Assembly: GCA_002914805.1 (NCBI GenBank)
Contig: JXTB01000229.1
Coordinates: forward strand, 1-64,000
DNA length: 64,000 bases
Reading direction: 5' to 3'
From: Parasponia andersonii
Taxonomy: Eukaryota > Streptophyta > Magnoliopsida > Rosales > Cannabaceae
The notes under the pieces were generated by a model. The model was not told the origin of the DNA. It did no database searches and was given only the letters and a program-made list of their open reading frames with translations. Positions within the stretch are counted from its first letter, which is position 1. Each line of letters begins with the position of its first letter. This document shows, piece by piece, positions 1 to 11,456 of this stretch. The position numbers were made by a program, and so were the translations under genes.

Positions 1-563
1 TTTTTTTTTTTCACAAAAGGGTTGTTTGACTTCTATTATTTCAACTAATGAAAGTGAACTTCTTCATTTTCTTTTCCATTCACAAATAGGGTTGTTTGAC
101 TTATTTTATTTCACATATTGAAATGCACGTGACTCCCACTTTTTCACGAAGTAGATAATTCATCCTTGGTGAAGCCGACATAGAAAAATAAAAGCGCCAC
201 GCATAAGATTTTAGCAATTAGCTTTTTACATTCTGTATTTTTAGTCAGAAAGTCAAATATGACTACTTTCAAAACAGATTTAATTTGTTACATAAACGAG
301 CGATCTTATCTTAGAAAGAACTATGAAGATAAATAGATTCAACTCGTCCATTTCAGTCTTCTTGTTTCACTTCAAGGACACCACTTTAAAAATGCTACGG
401 AACAACTTATAAAAAAAATATTTAAAAATATTCTGAGTTAGCGAGCAATCAACTTCAGAAAGTAATTATAAAAGAAAAAAAGAACAAAGTTGCTAACTAG
501 ATTAAATAACATTCCCCTGAAAAATGACATATTAAAAATGAGACCAAAAAGGGAAAAAAAAAA
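1..563. other. Intergenic, downstream of HIPP gene
   Basis: AT-rich sequence with a leading T run. Two related stretches near 15-60 and 85-120 share the words GGGTTGTTTGACTT and TTCAC, so a short local duplication is present. No coding potential, RNA gene or transposon end was recognised. The last part probably holds the 3' UTR and polyadenylation signals of the minus-strand HIPP gene, but no single signal stands out. Confidence 0.5.
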
Positions 564-2005
564 TCACATAATAGTACAAGCATGAGGATTGTCGTCACTA
601 AAGAGTGAAGCAATAGCCTCATCAGATGCCACGGCGACAGAATAAACCGCCGGGGTATGAAAAAAAGTGTGTACACCATTAGTGGTGCCATTTTTGTAAG
701 CATCATAGTAATGGTTGACAATGTAGGTTGGATACTTGTAAAACGACGCAAAATGAGAGTATCCTGGGAATGGCCATGGCTCGGCTGCTTTCCCAGCTCG
801 CTTTATTGCCTTAAGAACCTTTTTCTCTTCCAAGGCGTAACCTCTCACTGTTATTTTTTGTGTCTCCATCTCTACTTCCACCTCTTCCGCGCCTTAAAAA
901 TAGCAAATTAAAGACGTCACATAAACAAGTTTAAGATAATAATAAAAAGAAAGGACGGGCTCTCTTTGTTGATTTATTTGTTTCCACTTTCACGCTAAAA
1001 AAATAAATATTCGTTTGGGCGGCCAGAGTACCAAAAATTAAAAAATCTCGGATTGTTGATTTTTTTGAAAAATTCTGGATTGATTTAGAAAAATATACTT
1101 CTTAAAATTAGAAAATAACACTTTAAAAATATTTAAAAAATACTTTTTTTTTCAAAATTAGTAATTTTCAATGATAATCAAGGAAATCAGTTAGTTTAGT
1201 TAGGATAACTAATCCAGTTATCTGGTTACTTGAAATAACATATGTGATCAAGTTACCCAGTTACTTGAAATACCTGATTTGATCAAGTTACGACTAGGTA
1301 TTTTAAGCATTTAGTCAATTAATAAAAATAGGTATTTTTTAAATAGTGTATTTATAATTAAATCCGCAATTTTTCAACTTTTTAATAAAATTAACATAAA
1401 AAATCAAATTTCCTCTATTCGTTATCCACATCTGCATCCCCAGCTAAGCCCCCTTCAAGCCCATTCTTCAGTCCATTTTACCAACTTAGGCCTACCGACT
1501 TTTGGTCCCAAAACGTGTTCTCGGACGAGGAGCTTGAAACGTGTAACGGGTTCAAAGTGGGCTTACCTTAAAGTGGCCAAGGCCCATTAATATAGGTTCA
1601 TGCTTCTGGCTTTGAATCTTGGGGAGGAGTTCATGATATTTTACTAATGTAATATTTCCCTACATATTTTGCTCCCTAAATATCTTTGCATACTTGACAA
1701 GAGCATATTAAGGCGTTGCATTATGGCTAAGCCAATTTTTCTAGTGACAAATGAAGGAATTCTAGGCCAAAAGAAAAACGAAAAAGTGAAAGGTAGTCCT
1801 GGTAACTGGCACCATAAATTTTATACAAAAGGCTTACCTTTGACCTTTCGAAGAGCTTTCTTTAGCTTCGAAGCACAACCGTCACAGTCGAGGTTTGGAA
1901 CTCTCACTTCCACCATCTGAAAACACTCGCATTGTCAATATCTTAATTCAATATGAAAACCTATGTGAAGTGTAAGAAAGAGTAAGAAACACTTACGGCA
2001 GACAT
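564..2005 (-). CDS. Heavy-metal-associated isoprenylated plant protein (HIPP), 3 exons
   Basis: Exons on the minus strand are 1997-2005, 1838-1916 and 564-892, giving 138 aa. Exon 1 encodes only Met-Ser-Ala before a GTAAGT donor. Exon 2 follows a TCAG acceptor and carries the HMA metal-binding core with the CDGC (CxxC) motif at residues 14-17. Exon 3 continues it (ITVRGYALEEKKVLKAIKRA) and then has the aromatic segment typical of this HIPP group. The C-terminus is CTIM, a CaaX box predicted to be farnesylated, which would tether the protein to membranes. HIPPs bind Cu, Zn or Cd in metal homeostasis and stress responses; that role comes from the family and is not shown here. Splice phases close without a stop and the length is normal for the family. 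The minus strand also reads open from a GTG at 879-881, but the spliced model explains the upstream HMA half. Confidence 0.9.
1028..1415. repeat. Dispersed AT-rich repeat, copy 1 (HIPP intron 2)
   Basis: About 390 bp that resembles 7087-7490. Both begin near GTACCAAAAATT, contain several GTTACTT/GATCAAGTTAC-like words in the middle and end near AAATCAAATTT. This copy lies within the second intron of the HIPP gene. The ends look loosely inverted (AAAAATT-rich), suggesting an old MITE, but no clean terminal repeat or target duplication was found. Confidence 0.5.
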
Positions 2006-2113
2006 TGTTTTGTCCAATTAGTTTAGATAGAAACTACTTATATATAATCCACCAATGAAGCAAACAAGAGACTCTTCTCCCTAGTGCTATAGAACTTTGT
2101 TAAGGTTTTATGA

Positions 2114-2124
2114 CTTTATATATA
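2114..2124 (-). promoter_or_regulatory. Candidate TATA box of HIPP gene
   Basis: The minus strand reads TATATATAAAG here, about 110 bases upstream of the HIPP start codon, a normal plant TATA-to-ATG distance. A (CT)n-like tract lies further upstream at about 2228-2242. Confidence 0.5.
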
Positions 2125-2129
2125 GAGTG

Positions 2130-3119
2130 AGCTAAAAAAGAGGAGCCTTTGGGTTTTGAAATTCGAGAGAGAGCATGAGAAAGAGTACTCACGCGTGGAT
2201 TGAGAAAGCGTGACTTTCTTAAGCTACTCTCTCTCTCTCTTCATTCTGTTACCTCTTTAATTACAATTTCCCAATGCCCAAATGACACGCTCTTCCTTGA
2301 ATTATTAACTAAACAGTTCTCACACTTCTACGACATAATTAATAAACCCCCATTTTATAATACGACATGTAGGGCCTTTTACTCATTAGTTTGTGACACT
2401 TTTATTACTCCTAACCTCCATTGTCCAAGCTTGTCGTCGACCAATTTGGTCAATGTCGTTTGATATGTTATTTAACAAGTTTATAGCTTTGTACACAACT
2501 AGGGACATGTAAACAAACCAGTTTAAGGGCCCATTTTTCCAAGTGAGAGCCCATTTTTCGAGCTTTTGTTTTTCTGTCTCTCCGGGACTTTGCGCAGAAA
2601 AGAAGCTCTTCACGCTTTAGCACTATTAAAAGCTTTAAGAACAGAACTAAAGCATACTGAATATGCTCTGAGCTAAAGAGAAAAAAGAATAAGAAAGGGA
2701 AAAGATCAATTGTAAGACCAAAGAGATGTTGGGAGTGTAAGTGGCAATTTGGACAGGATATAGTACTAAGACTCTGGGTTAATACTCTATATCTAAAGAA
2801 AAAGAAAAGCTTCTTTTCTCTACCTATGATTGGTCGACATTGTGGTGGCCTGTTGGGGGCCATTTATGAATTTCAAATTTTTTATTATTTATTTATTTAT
2901 AATCATTTTAAATTTGGAGTAGTATTTATGATTTATGATGTATAATTGAACGAACAGTTGAATCACCAAAATTTAGCGGAATGGTAAGCTTACTCGTCAT
3001 TATACAAGAAGTTATCGAATATATACCATCCATTTCAAAAGAGATCTATGTAACATTGAGGTACACAAATCACTCTATACATTACCTATCCATGTAAGGC
3101 TATACATATGCATATATAT
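2130..3119. other. Intergenic, no gene seen
   Basis: AT-rich. A 131-codon minus-strand open frame at 2468-2863 has no recognisable domain, phenylalanine-rich low-complexity composition and no splice context, so it is not called. CT-rich tract at 2228-2242. Confidence 0.5.
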
Positions 3120-3412
3120 ATATATATATAAATGGTTTTCATTTTAGTACGTATTTTTTTTTTATGTAGGTATATTTTCTTAACTATTAGATCATTACTG
3201 TATTTTTTTTAGTAGTTGGATTATCATCTAATTTAATGATAATCCAACAACTATAATAAAATATATGAAAAGACGTGGATTATTAATGTTATTTCTCTCT
3301 ACTATATTTTACAATAAAAATATATATAAAATAACTTTTCATTAGTTAAAATAATATTTATGTGTAGGTAAAAAAAAATACTTATTGAATTAGTGCCTTA
3401 TATATATAATAT
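3120..3412 (+). mobile_element. Small AT-rich MITE family, copy A
   Basis: Resembles 8525-8790 and, inverted, 24240-24415. Landmarks are a perfect 12-bp stem (TTGGATTATCAT with its complement) at 3216-3247, an AATATATGAAAAGACGT-like stretch after it, and an end resembling TTGAATTAGTGCC followed by TATATA. No coding capacity. Termini are estimated from copy-to-copy similarity; no target duplication was established. Confidence 0.5.
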
Positions 3413-4824
3413 ATATATATTCTTTCTTATTAATTAGGAAATTTTTTTTGCAGTTATGCATTAATTCAGTATTAATACAGTTTTGGTCGATCATAATTAT
3501 ATTGAATTATTATGTTTCTGGATTTTCATCTGACCTCCATTCAATTTGTGAAAATTCTGAGACTTTTCTCCCATTTCGTGTTTATGAGTAGGCATATAGG
3601 GTATAGACCAATACTGATAAATCGAATCTCTCACATGTTTTGATCCATTTGTGTACGTCCATGAGATATTGCATAGCACTCGATCACAACTCTAGTGGGA
3701 AATATTAGATTCAAATGATAAATAATTACATATTCTCTTGAAAAAAAAAAAGCTGCGAAAGTTGTAAGATTGACATAAAGAAAAGGAAGTGCATACAAAG
3801 CTTTCTTACGTTATGTCCCTTCAAAATTGAGTATAAAGAATTACTGTGTCATATATCCATATATATATATATATATGTATATAAATAAATATTGAAATTA
3901 ATGGCAGTGTAGGCTTCTTTCAGAACACAATGATCGTAGTAATAATTGCATTACAAGAAAGGCTTTGGTGCTGAGATTCGTTATAATTGTATGGTTACCG
4001 AAAAAACAGTGTTCAGTTTAAATCAAGAACCTGAACGACAAGAGCAATTGTTTACAGTTTATACTTGAGCTCTTGTGTATCTTCCAAAATTACGAATACA
4101 AAGCTATGAATCTCACAATTTTATTCTTCTTTTACAAAATAAAAATAAAAAACGGGATTCGGAAAATATGTCAGTACTTTATAGACAATATGCATGTCAC
4201 AAACTAAGTTCTATTATGCAATATGCATCGCTCATTAATGTGTTTTAAACATAAAGTTTAAGTCTTTTTGTATCTCAAGGAAGAAATAAAATAGAAAAAC
4301 ATATCTGTCATTAGGATTCTGAAAATAATTAAGTGTCAATGACAAAAATGTCACTAATTAATAGTTTTTGTATTTTTTTGGGGGGAGCATATGCAGTTGT
4401 CAACAAGTGGTCGATCGATAGAGTTAAAACTACAATATTTCTAACCATATAAGCCATTTGACCTTCCTCAACGTATCATGTAACTGAGACCTGAGTCCAG
4501 GCACTTTCCCCTTATAAGTAGTCTTATATTATACTGCCTTAAAGAAGAGATTAATTCTAGGAATATACAAATGATACACATAAAATTCATACACAGACAT
4601 AATATGTATTTTAAATGGTGTGGTTTTACTTTGAAAAACATAAAACTTAAAATACATACAAAGTTAAATGTACGTGAATTTTGTGATTAATTTGTGTCCC
4701 TAATATTAAAATTAATATTTTTTTAATAGTCATTTGTATTATATATGAACCGGATTTTTATTTTATTTTATTTAAAAGGTTCCTAGAGATAATTAAATTA
4801 ATGACTAGCCTAGTCATAAGAAAA
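3413..4824. other. Intergenic, no gene seen
   Basis: AT-rich DNA with an (AT)n tract at about 3862-3876. The 60-codon open frame at 3497-3679 has no support. The first exon of the downstream GT90 pseudogene was looked for here and not recognised. Confidence 0.45.
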
Positions 4825-5041
4825 GTATAATTTTCTACAAGAAAAATAGAAATATCCTTTAAGATACTTCTAAATCATCCCAAACCCTAACAAGAGTGTG
4901 GGCTATTTATTAAAAAAAATATGATTGTATGAACAGTATAATTTTCTACAAGAAAAATAGAAATATCCCTTAAGATACTTCTAAATCATCCCAAACCCTA
5001 ACAAGAGTGTGGGCTATTTATTAAAAAAAATATGATTGTAT
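4825..5041. repeat. Direct tandem duplication, 111-bp period, 2 copies
   Basis: The segment beginning GTATAATTTTCTACAAG at 4825 is repeated from 4936, through CAAACCCTAACAAGAGTGTG to ATGATTGTAT. The two copies are almost identical, so the duplication is fairly young. Five extra bases (GAACA) sit at the junction. Confidence 0.9.
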
Positions 5042-5619
5042 ATCCATATTCCACTAACAGAAAAAATTCCTTCAAAGCATTTATCAGGTACAGCAGTAGT
5101 CTATTCTTCCAAGTGTTCATCAGTGAACGCCACAATAATCCCCTTTGAGTCTTGAATTTCAGCGTCTGCTAAACTCAGCTATTCTAAAAGAAGATCTTTG
5201 ATATAGTATTTTCCAAATTTTGTTCTCAAAAGCTTCAAATCTAAAAGAATATCAACAAAACACACACACAAAAAAGAAAGAAAATAACATTTCTAGATTA
5301 GAATAAAAAATGATAAAGATTTGAAAGGCAACTACACTAGAATGAATAAAGGGAAAACAAAATACTAAAAACAATCTAAAAAGATATGTGATCTTAGTTC
5401 TACTAAGAATACTATAAATGAACTAGATATGTACATGCATTATACAGGATGGAATGCTTGTAGTCTTATGTATGCTTTTTTTTGGAGATGATATATACTA
5501 AATCCTTATATCTATTTAAATATAATTTCATCACATATTCACACTTTCATTTTTCATTCTTTTTCTTTCAAAAAATATTCGTTTCTTAATGTTTTTTTTA
5601 ATTTTTAATTTTGTTTTAT
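5042..5619. other. Sequence upstream of GT90 pseudogene
   Basis: AT-rich; nothing recognised as coding. By comparison with the intact paralogue it should correspond to intron 1, but no homologue of exon 1 was found, so the pseudogene appears to lack its 5' end. Confidence 0.4.
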
Positions 5620-5853
5620 TACAAATTCCAATGATCAAAACACATCCTCAGAAAACACCAAAACGACACATTACAACAGGGACTCCATTGAACTACGCTG
5701 CATACAACCACACAAAAACCTATCCGTCGATCTACTCCTCTACCAACCACGAAATAAAGGCCAAAAATCACCACCAACCATCGAGCTCCATGTGTCCCGA
5801 ATACTTGCTTTGTATCCACCATGACCTAAGCCCATAGGCCCAAGATAAGGTAA

Positions 5854-6509
5854 CGAAGAACTAGAGATGTCAATGTGAGCCTAGTTTTGTGGGCTGACCC
5901 ACATTCTGAAGAAAAAGCACGGTACCAACTCGGCCTAGGCCCACTTTATGTAGACCTGGGCTGACAGTTATATATAATAGGGGTCAGACTGGTCCTTAGT
6001 CATAGACCTACAAGCCCAGTCCGGCACAATCACATTTTTATCGGTCTACATTATGCCTATATTTAATTCTTCTATATATAATTTTAAATATATTTATTAA
6101 TTAAAATTTTAAAAAATTTTAGTTAAATATTTTTATTTATATGCTTTTTAATGTTATTTATTTACTAATTTTTAATTATTTTCAATTTATTCAAATTTTG
6201 AAAGAATATGAATGGGTTCTAGACCTATATTTGATATTTTAAGGTATAAATTAACAACGAAATTAGACTCATATTGTGGCCTATATTCGGCCTGCATAAG
6301 CACAGTCTACTTAGGCACGATTCACTTAGACCCGTATAAAATGTGGGTTGAACCTGTGAGGCAGACCGAACCTCTTAATAAGAATATAGACTGGACCAAC
6401 TTGACCCATATTTTAAGTAAGTCAAATCTAGATACAGTACAAAATTTATATTCATATGAACTTATCAAATATGGGCCAGACCAAGCCGCTTTACATCTCT
6501 ACGAAGGAC
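5854..6509. mobile_element. Non-autonomous hAT-type element (MITE) in exon 2 of GT90 pseudogene
   Basis: The element spans 5862-6501 (640 bp). It begins TAGAGATGTCAATG and ends GCTTTACATCTCTA, so the tips are inverted repeats (TAGAGATGT). The flanks 5854-5861 (CGAAGAAC) and 6502-6509 (CGAAGGAC) form an 8-bp target duplication with one mismatch, the length produced by hAT transposases. The TAGAGATGKCAA tip is a common plant hAT tip. Removing the element restores alignment to the intact GT90 exon 2. The interior has no transposase; the 102-codon open frame at 6212-6520 runs out through the element end and is fortuitous. Confidence 0.88.
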
Positions 6510-7086
6510 ATGTTAGATAAGGTCCAAATTGGGACAAACTTCAAGCTGGTAGTAGTTAACGGCAAGGCTTACTTGGAGTGATACAGAGAGGCATTTCAGA
6601 CTAGAGATCTTTTTACGGTGTGGGGGGTCCTACAGTTGCTACGAAGGTACTCAGGGAAAGTGCCTAATTTAGAGCTAATATTCTATTCCGGTTATATGCC
6701 CGAATCCGAATCAGATATATTTCTCAAGGAAAGCACTACGATCCCACTACCTTTGCTTCGATACCGTGGCCACAAACAATCAACGTCCGTTGTTTTCCCG
6801 GATTGGTCCTTCTGGGGACAGTAAGAATGTAAATTTTTTACTTATCCTTTCTTTGTTATTACCTTTTATTATTTTGCCAAGTGAAAAGATTACTCGGAAT
6901 TAGTAGTAGGAAAATGGAAAGTGAATTATTATGAGAAATTTTAAAAAAAATTCCTCCTAATGATACTCAAAGTTAATTTTGTTTTTGGTCAGTATACTTA
7001 AAAGGCGTATTAGTCTACTATCTTATTTTTTTTTTATTAGAGGAAGTGTTAGTCTCAAAGAAGTGATCATAATTGTATCCTTTAAA

Positions 7087-7490
7087 GTACCAAAAATTGA
7101 AAAATTGTAGATTAAATTCCCGATGGGCTTAATTTTTTGAAAAATCTCAAATTGATTTATAAAAATATTATTTTTTAAAAATTACACATAAATATTTAGA
7201 AAATTACCACTTTTTCTCCAAAATTGTTATTTTTTTAATAGTACAAAAAATAACCAGTTAGGTTACTTAGGATAACCAATCTAGTTGTTTGAGGTAACTG
7301 GTCAAGTTACTTTAAGATAACTTGATTGGTTACTTCAAGTATCTTAGTAATTAATAAAATATAGTATTTTTCAAAATACTTTCAAAATTAGTATTTTTCT
7401 AATTAAAATTTAGAAATTTTCAAATAATTTTAAAATCCAAGATTTTTCAATCTTTTTGAAAAATTACCATAAAAGATCAAATTTTCTTTA
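7087..7490. repeat. Dispersed AT-rich repeat, copy 2
   Basis: Second copy of the repeat at 1028-1415, here in intron 2 of the GT90 pseudogene. It shares the GTACCAAAAATT start, central GGTTACTT and CAAGTTAC words and the AAAGATCAAATTTTC-like end. Non-coding. Confidence 0.5.
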
Positions 7491-7764
7491 TTTCTTTTGG
7501 GCACTTAAGGTGCCTTATGGAATTATTAAAAAAATAAAAATCCCATTTTTAATTTTCCTTTAGAAACTATTCTAAAATACACCTAGAAATTCCAAAATTC
7601 CACAATAATTTTCGAAATAATTTTTTTAGAAAAATAAAAAAAAAACTAGTGCTATTATGGGAACACTAGTCTTTCTCTTTTTGTTTTGACAGTTCTTTCC
7701 AAGTTTCCCAATAAACTTATAATTTTTTTTTATAAAATAAAAAGAAAAAAGAAAAAACTTGTAG

Positions 7765-7935
7765 GATTTTATATCTTTTGCCATCTTTATAGGGGAAAAA
7801 AACATTGAAAGAATTTTTTGTATAATACATGACAAATGACACAATTTTACGATTTTATATCTTTTGCTATCTTTATAGAAAAAAATCATTGAAAGAATTT
7901 TTTGTATAATACATGACAAATGACACAATTTTACG
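7765..7935. repeat. Direct tandem duplication, 86-bp period, 2 copies
   Basis: The unit begins GATTTTATATCTTTTGC and ends GACACAATTTTAC. Copies start at 7765 and 7851 and differ by a few bases and a short indel. The minus-strand open frame over it (7626-7958) is simply the translated repeat. Confidence 0.88.
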
Positions 7936-8524
7936 ATAAAACAAAGGACTTGTGACACTAAAGGTCTCTAAATTTTTCAATTAATAATAATTTGGTATTT
8001 TAAACAAATAAATGTCAAAAAAAGTTCTCGAATTATCAATTAGTGACAATAACATTTTTTTTTTCAAAAACCATTAACACTGATAAAAATTAGATGAAAA
8101 ACGGTGTGTAACATTCAGTTGAGAAAAAAGAGAAAAAAAAAAAAAACTCTTTTCTTTCAGATGTAGAGACAAGTGTCTAAGATTTAAGAATTCCTTTTAT
8201 TTATTTATTTATTTTTATGAAAATCCTCAATTTTAACAAAAAAAAAATGATTGTATTGTCACTAATTAGTTAATTCAGGGATTTTTAGTATAGCAAACCC
8301 TAGAACTAAATATTTTTAAGACTAATAAATATATGTCCAATCCAGTTTTTTTTACTTATTTATAAGTATTATTTTGTCTAGCTAAAATTCAAAATGTACA
8401 TCTTTTCATTGTAAAAGTTAGGAAGAGAAAAATATTAAATAATGAGTATTTTTTTTCAACTATTCAAATTATGATAGCTGTTAGATTATAATTCAACGGC
8501 TAAAAAAATACTTAGAGATAGGTT

Positions 8525-8790
8525 AAAAAAGTACCTATTAGATTGGGAACCATATTTATATATATTACCTATGGATTTTCAAATATGTATTTTTTTTTTA
8601 CCTATGAATATGTATTTTTTTTAGCCGTTGGATCACCATTAGATGGTGATCCAATAGTTATAATAAAATGCATGAAAAGACGTATATCATTAATGCTCTT
8701 TCTCTTTTTTATATTTTATAATAAAAAAATATGCATGCTAAAGTGAACTTTGTACCCATTGGATTAGTGCCCATATATATTATATACATA
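8525..8790 (+). mobile_element. Small AT-rich MITE family, copy B
   Basis: Related to copy A at 3120-3412. It has a perfect 12-bp stem with a 3-base loop at 8628-8654 (TTGGATCACCAT and its complement), then ATGAAAAGACGT and an end reading CCCATTGGATTAGTGCCCAT. The start near 8535 (ACCTATTAGATTGGGAAC) is roughly the inverted counterpart of that end. It lies in intron 2 of the GT90 pseudogene, about 110 bp before exon 3. Confidence 0.55.
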
Positions 8791-9348
8791 TAATGTGAAC
8801 TTTGTATCGGAAAGATGTCTTTTCAAATAATAAGCTTTAGTCCTATATTCATGTTAGTACTCGTTTCATTCGCAAGCTTCATTCTTTTGTTTTGCTCAGG
8901 CCTGAGCTAAATATAAAGCCACGGGAGGCATTGTTGAAAGATCAACGAGCAGGTAACGAGAATAGCAGATGGGTGGATAGAGAACCTTATGCTTATTGGA
9001 AGGGAAATCCGCATGTTTCTGATGCTAGGGAACAAGTAATTATGTGTAACCTCTCCGGCAAGCAGAAACAGGACTGGAGCATCCGCGCCTATGCTGTGGT
9101 ATACCTTTTTTTTTTTTTTTTTTTCCAAGTTTTTCTTTCTTGCTGATTCAGAATAAAATCTACCACGTTGTCCCAAAGGTTAGCTGACTTTTGTCTCTCT
9201 TTCTCCTTCTTTTTTCAAGAGTATTAATGCTAAAAGTACGTATCAATTTTAATATACTATTATGTTCCATGATTTTTTAATCATATATTATTTTAAAGTG
9301 AGACATGATCATTTCACTTATATCCTTAAAATTAATATTATTTGTGTT

Positions 9349-11063
9349 TGTCACCACCAAAAATCTAAAACCGTGATTTTTAGTAAAATTAAGTAAAAAC
9401 AATAATAAATAGTAATTTTCTAAACTTTCAAAAAATCAAATACTTAAAATCTTTGCTTTTTGTCCTAAAAAAAATAAGCAAATCTCACAATCATAAAATT
9501 TTTATTTGTTTTAATTTTTCAAGAAAAATCCTTTATTTAAAATTTATAGGAAATTCTAATTATTAATTTAGAAAATATTTGTAAATTTATAAACTTTAGT
9601 AAAATAAGTCAGATTACAACTTTAGGTTCAATGTCTAAATAATTTACATAAAATTATTTGTATTTCTAAATACTCAGTTTAATAGCAAAATTATTCACAT
9701 AAATCTATTTAATAAATACATTACAATTGGCTAAATAAATTTGACATAAAAAAGAAAGGATGGTATAAAATAGGAACTAACTAATAAAGATATGGAAAAC
9801 GATATACATAAACCAAATAAGCTTGTCAAGCCACCAAGACAATTAACCCAAAATAAATCAACACCTGAACATAGGAGGAAGTAAGGGAGTGAGCACGTGA
9901 ATGCTCAGTAGAGATTTGATTACAAATTTTTATACATAAGAAATATACTCATATTGAAGATTCTGCATGGTTAGTATTTCATTCAACACAGTTCACAAAA
10001 CTCAAGTGGAAATCATAGTCCAATAGTTCAAATATTCTAAACCATTTTAAAATATCCATTAAAATCAATACATATCTATTTCATGCTAACATATAACCAT
10101 ATATACAATTATGATATCCGAAGTGTCCTAGTAGATCACTCGTAAGTCTGAGCCACCTAAAGAGGCATCGTAAGTCCGAGTACCCTATGTTAGGTATCAT
10201 AAGTCCGACAACCGCGTAAGTGTGTGAATGTGCGCAAATATTATATGAGTGACAAAATAAGGATATGCACCATTTCCACAAAATCACAAAATAACCATAT
10301 AGTATTCTTTAATCAAACATCATTTAGTTCTCAAAATTGAGTTCTTAAACTATTTTAGTTTTTCTAAAAATTTCAGCTTTTTAACCGCCGCTTTTGATCA
10401 AACTAAAAATCCAATTTCCTGTAGAAAACAGTTCAAAATAGTATATATGATATGCCAACTAGTGTGATGTACCTTCCAGGCAGTTTATATATCAAATCAG
10501 GTCAAAAATAGATATAAACATAATTTTTATAAATAATTTCACAAAATTCCATATTTATCACAAATATGTAAATTTATAAATTGAACTAATTTTAGACTCA
10601 AGTAATCGAATCTCTACCTTAATCGAGTGCCAAAATAGTATTACAAGGTTATGAAGAAAGTTTAGCGTTGTTTGGAGAATTGGGTGTCATTTTCAATCCT
10701 TTTGATCGATAGGTTTGAAAATTCGATTTTTCAATTGGAGTTTCAAATCATGAAACAGACTTCATCACTGAATTTAGAGCACCTAAAAATGATAGGTTAG
10801 ATATATAATTTGACTGATTCGGACTCAGGCTGAACTTAGGCCCACGACATGTAAAACGAGATAATCTAAAATATTAGATTTAGATTTTCATGCTCGTCAC
10901 CAAATATAGTCAATATATATCAAAATTTTTGTTTTCACGAGTACATCACAAATATGGTGTTTATTTTATAATTTAACGGTCGGATTGAAAAATTTTAATA
11001 CAAAACTAAAATAATTCAAAATTGTTCAAAAATGGTAAAATTCAATCCATTCATTTTCAAGTT

Positions 11064-11099
<36 letters not shown>

Positions 11100-11456
11100 G
11101 ATGATCCAGTGACAAGATGAAGCTACAGAGACTAGTTTCATGGCTTAAGGTAACCGGAAACATCGGCAGTGCCCAGCTTTTCGTGGTTTCTTTCCTTCAC
11201 TAGCAGCGGCAGCTTACTACTCTGTTGGCCGTGAAATCTCGGCAAGCAGCCCTTCTTGTAGTAGCGCTTCAGCCTAGCTCAGTGATGAGGCTGGACAATG
11301 GCCAAAAGGCCTTGCTTCAGTGGTTGCTAGTTTTGTCGGAAGTAAAAAGAGGGAACGGAAGAGAAATCATGTGAGAGGGGAGAGAAAGAGTGATCTGTTT
11401 ATAATATTTTTTGGGTAAAAATACTAAACTATCCTTCTAAAAACTAGGTTTTTACA
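9349..11456 (-). repeat. 3' LTR of LARD-like element
   Basis: Begins TGTCACCACC and ends GGTTTTTACA on the plus strand. It aligns with 15397-17470 through landmarks such as AGGGGAGTGAGCACGTGAATGC-like and CACAAAACTCAAGTGGAAAT. It includes an (AT)n run at about 11068-11097 that is much shorter in the other LTR, and a GC-richer block at about 11110-11340. Confidence 0.8.

Noticed and set aside
2468-2863. 131-codon minus-strand open frame
   Set aside because: Low-complexity Phe/Leu-rich, no domain, no splice or promoter context; likely chance.
6212-6520. 102-codon plus-strand frame
   Set aside because: Lies mostly inside the hAT-type element and crosses its end into GT90 pseudogene DNA; not a gene.
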